DNA of 64,000 nucleotides from Coriaria nepalensis (taxonomy: Eukaryota; Streptophyta; Magnoliopsida; Cucurbitales; Coriariaceae), in contig CP114481.1 of NCBI GenBank assembly GCA_027186245.1, positions 38,223,501 to 38,287,500 on the forward strand, given 5' to 3'. The notes beneath the pieces are model-generated. The model ran no database searches and was not told where the DNA came from. It saw nothing but the letters and a program-made list of their open reading frames with translations. The stretch's first letter is position 1. Every line of letters starts with the position of its first letter. The position numbers and the translations under genes were made by a program. Positions 62,201 to 64,000 of this stretch are shown here, in pieces.

Positions 62201-63150
62201 AACTTTTGTGCATAACTTGCAAATGATCATTGCAAGGAAAGTGTGCTTTCGTTTAACCTTAAAATCATTTCAATGAGTCATTTCAAGTCAATATCATATC
62301 TCAAAGCAAGTCAAATGAATTCTAGTTTTGCACTACAGACAAAACTTTTGTGCATAACTGGCAAATGATCATTGCAAGGAAAGTGTGCATTCGTTTAACC
62401 TTAAAATCATTTCAATGAGTCATTTCAAGTCAATAAATAATTTCAAAGCAATTCGAACGAATTCTAGTTTTGCACTACAGAGACAACTTTTGTGCATAAC
62501 TTGCAAATGATCATTGCAAGGAAAGTGTGCATTCGTTTAAAATTAAAATCATTTCAATGAGTCCTTTCAAGTCAATAACTTATTTCAAAGCAAGTCGAAC
62601 GAATTCTAGTTTTGCACTACAGACATAACTTTTGTGCATAACTTGCAAATGATCATTGCAAGGAAAGTGTGCAATCGTTTAACCTTAAAATCATTTCAAT
62701 GAGTCATTTCAAGTCAATAACTTATTTCGAAGCAAGTCGAACGAATTCTAGTTTTGCACTACAGACATAACTTTTGTGCATAACTCTCAAATGATCATTG
62801 CAAGGAAAGTGTGCATTTGTTTAACGTTAAAATCATTTCAATGAGTCATTTCAAGTCAATAACTTATTTCAAAGCAATTCGAACGAATTCTAGTTTTGCA
62901 CTACAGACACAACTTTTGTGCATAACTTGCAAATGATCACTGCAAGGAAAGTGTGCATTCGTTTAACCTTAAAATCATTTCAATGAGTCATTTCAAGTCA
63001 ATAACTTATTTGAAAGCAAGTCGAACGTATTCTAGTTTTGCACTACAGACACAACTTTTGTGCATAACTTGGAAATGATCATTGCAAGGAAAGTGTGCAT
63101 TCGTTTAAAATTAAAATCATTTCAATGAGTCATTTCAAGTCAATAACTTA
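62201..63150. repeat. Third, partial copy of the 25-monomer HOR
   Basis: The stretch matches 57231-58180 at an offset of 4970 bp (35 x 142). Shared markers are GTGCTTTCG, TATCATATCTC, CAATAAATAATTTC, the B dimer, CTCTCAAATG (62784), GATCACTGC, GTCGAACGTATTC and TTGGAAATG. The match ends near 63150, where GCAATTCG replaces GCTAGTCG. It spans the tandem junction of copies one and two (57420), so its template already contained that junction. Confidence 0.85.
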
Positions 63151-64000
63151 TTTCAAAGCAATTCGAACGAATTCTAGTTTTGCACTACAGAAACAACTTT
63201 TGTGCATAACTTGCAAATGATCATTGCAAGGAAAGTGTGCATTCGTTTAACCTTAAAATCATTTCAATGAGTCATTTCAAGTCAATAACTTATTTCGAAG
63301 CAAGTCGAACGAATTCTAGTTTTGCACTACAGACATAACTTTTGTGCATCTCTCAAATGATCATTGCAAGGAAAGTGTGCATTCGTTTAACGTTAAAATC
63401 ATTTCAATGAGTCATTTCAAGTCAATAACTTATTTCAATGCAATTCGAACGAATTCTAGTTTTGCACTACAGAGACAACTTTTGTGCATAACTTGCAAAT
63501 GATCATTGCAAGGAAAGTGTGCATTCGTTTAACCTTAAAATCATTTCAATGAGTCATTTCAAGTCAATACCTTATTTGAAAGCAATTCGAACGAATTCTA
63601 GTTTTGCACTACAAACACAAGTTTTGTGCATAACTTGCAAATGATCATTGTAAGGAAAGTGTGCATTCGTTTAAAATTAACATCATTTCAATGAGTCATT
63701 TCAAGTCAATAACTTATTTCAATGCAATTCGAACGAATTCTAGTTTTGCACTACAAACACAAGGTTTGTGCATAACTTGCAAATGATCATTGCAAGGAAA
63801 GTGTGCATTCGTTTAAAATTAAAATCATTACAATGAGTCCTTTCAAGTCAATAACATATTTCAAAGCAAGTCGAACGAATTCTAGTTTTTCACTACAGAC
63901 AAAACTTTTGTGCATAACTAGCAAATGATCATTGCAAGGAAAGTGTGCATTCGTATAACCTTAAAATCATTTCAATGAGTCATTTCAAGTCAATAACTTA
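63151..64000. repeat. Family B monomers to the right edge
   Basis: A CTCTCAAATG monomer with a 2-base deletion (GTGCATCTCTCAAATG) lies near 63345. The three-monomer run with TTAACATC (63677), ACAAGGTTTGTGC and CATTACAATGAGTCC closes the window and is 2554 bp (18 monomers minus those 2 bases) from its relative at 61123. The array continues past base 64000. Confidence 0.82.

Larger units (their letters stand above)
1..64000. repeat. 142-bp satellite DNA array, about 450 head-to-tail monomers
   Basis: The same unit recurs every 142 bp from the first base to the last, always in the same orientation. I saw no inversion and no interruption by other sequence. Counted from GAATTC, the consensus holds the following: a T-run at 9-13, CACAA/TTGTG arms at 24-28 and 32-36, CTTGCA/TGCAAG arms at 42-47 and 57-62 around TGATCA at 50-55, TGTGCAT at 33-39 and 68-74, ATTTCAA at 93-99, 106-112 and 124-130, and TGAGTCA at 100-106. 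My consensus has 45 G or C in 142 bases (about 32%). Because 142 is not a multiple of 3, reading frame shifts with each copy and every frame meets stops. Satellite arrays of this kind make up pericentromeric heterochromatin. Monomer length and one EcoRI site per unit match the major satellite of Tenebrio molitor, but species is unproven. Confidence 0.98.

Noticed and set aside
49650..62440. AATAAA polyadenylation-like words in CAATAAATAATTTC monomers
   Set aside because: It is a variant of CAATAACTTATTTC spread by HOR copying. There is no transcript or gene to end.
1..64000. CRISPR array
   Set aside because: The repeat is regular, but there are no unique spacers: the full 142 bp is repeated. 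No cas genes are present.
1..64000. CENP-B box
   Set aside because: CATTCGTTTAACC has TTCG and an A at a fitting distance, but the CGGG half of the motif is missing from the consensus.
1..64000. Hammerhead ribozyme, as found in some animal satellites
   Set aside because: I found no CTGATGA core with a paired GAAA in the consensus on the given strand, and no variant that supplies one.
1..64000. RNA polymerase III B box on the minus strand (CGTTCGACTTG)
   Set aside because: Only the central GTTCGA fits; the flanking G and CC are absent, and no A box is seen at a suitable distance.
1..64000. Assembly artefact as the whole explanation of the duplications
   Set aside because: Copies differ by private point changes and whole-monomer gains or losses, which a plain assembly repeat would not produce. 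Exact copy numbers still need read-level support.

Overview
The whole 64-kb window is one uninterrupted satellite DNA array. The repeat unit (monomer) is 142 bp and about 32% G+C. It runs head to tail in a single orientation for about 450 copies, and nearly every copy is marked by a GAATTC. I see no protein-coding gene, RNA gene, transposable element, CRISPR array or unique sequence, and both window edges lie inside the array. Short open frames exist but are chance readings across monomers.

This points to pericentromeric or centromeric heterochromatin of a eukaryote with very large satellite blocks. An abundant EcoRI satellite with a 142-bp monomer is known from the mealworm beetle Tenebrio molitor. 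Monomer length and restriction site both fit, but I cannot verify sequence identity, so the species is a hypothesis.

Two monomer families divide the window. Family A (about 1-26.6 kb) has CTATTTTTGC after the G/A of GAATTC, CACAAGTTTTGTG, GATCAATGC and CAAGTCGAAC. Family B (dominant from about 41 kb to the end) has CTAGTTTTGC, ACAGA(C/G)A(C/T)AACTTTTG, GATCATTGC and often CAATTCGAAC. Between about 26.6 and 41 kb the two are interleaved in large duplicated blocks.

On top of the 142-bp period lies a patchwork of higher-order repeats (HORs), with almost every offset a whole number of monomers apart from small indels. From left to right: a 9-mer of 1278 bp (1-3.5 kb); a duplicated block 25 monomers apart (3.3/6.85 kb); 7-mer and 13-mer offsets (8.2-10.5 kb); a 9-mer of 1276 bp (10.8-15.6 kb); a 7-mer of 992 bp (15.6-17.0 kb); a 3-mer of 425 bp (17.4-18.3 kb); a 6-mer of 850 bp (21.0-24.2 kb); a long duplication 20.1-21.8 / 24.6-26.6 kb holding a fresh four-copy monomer expansion; a 5-kb block 27.3-32.3 kb repeated at 34.3-38.0 kb; a 12-mer of 1702 bp (36.7-40.1 kb); a 7-mer of 994 bp and a 13-mer of 1866 bp (43.1-47.1 kb); 13-mer and 11-mer offsets (49.3-53.5 kb); and a 25-mer of 3550 bp in nearly two tandem copies (53.9-60.8 kb) with a third partial copy near 62.2-63.2 kb.

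No undescribed gene system is visible. What merits a second look is structural: nested amplification, visible slippage scars (a 13-bp deletion and a 20-bp duplication copied by a later amplification), a TGAGTCA motif in most monomers, dyad symmetries that differ between families A and B, and variants that look like CpG decay. All comparisons were made by eye; percent identities were not computed.
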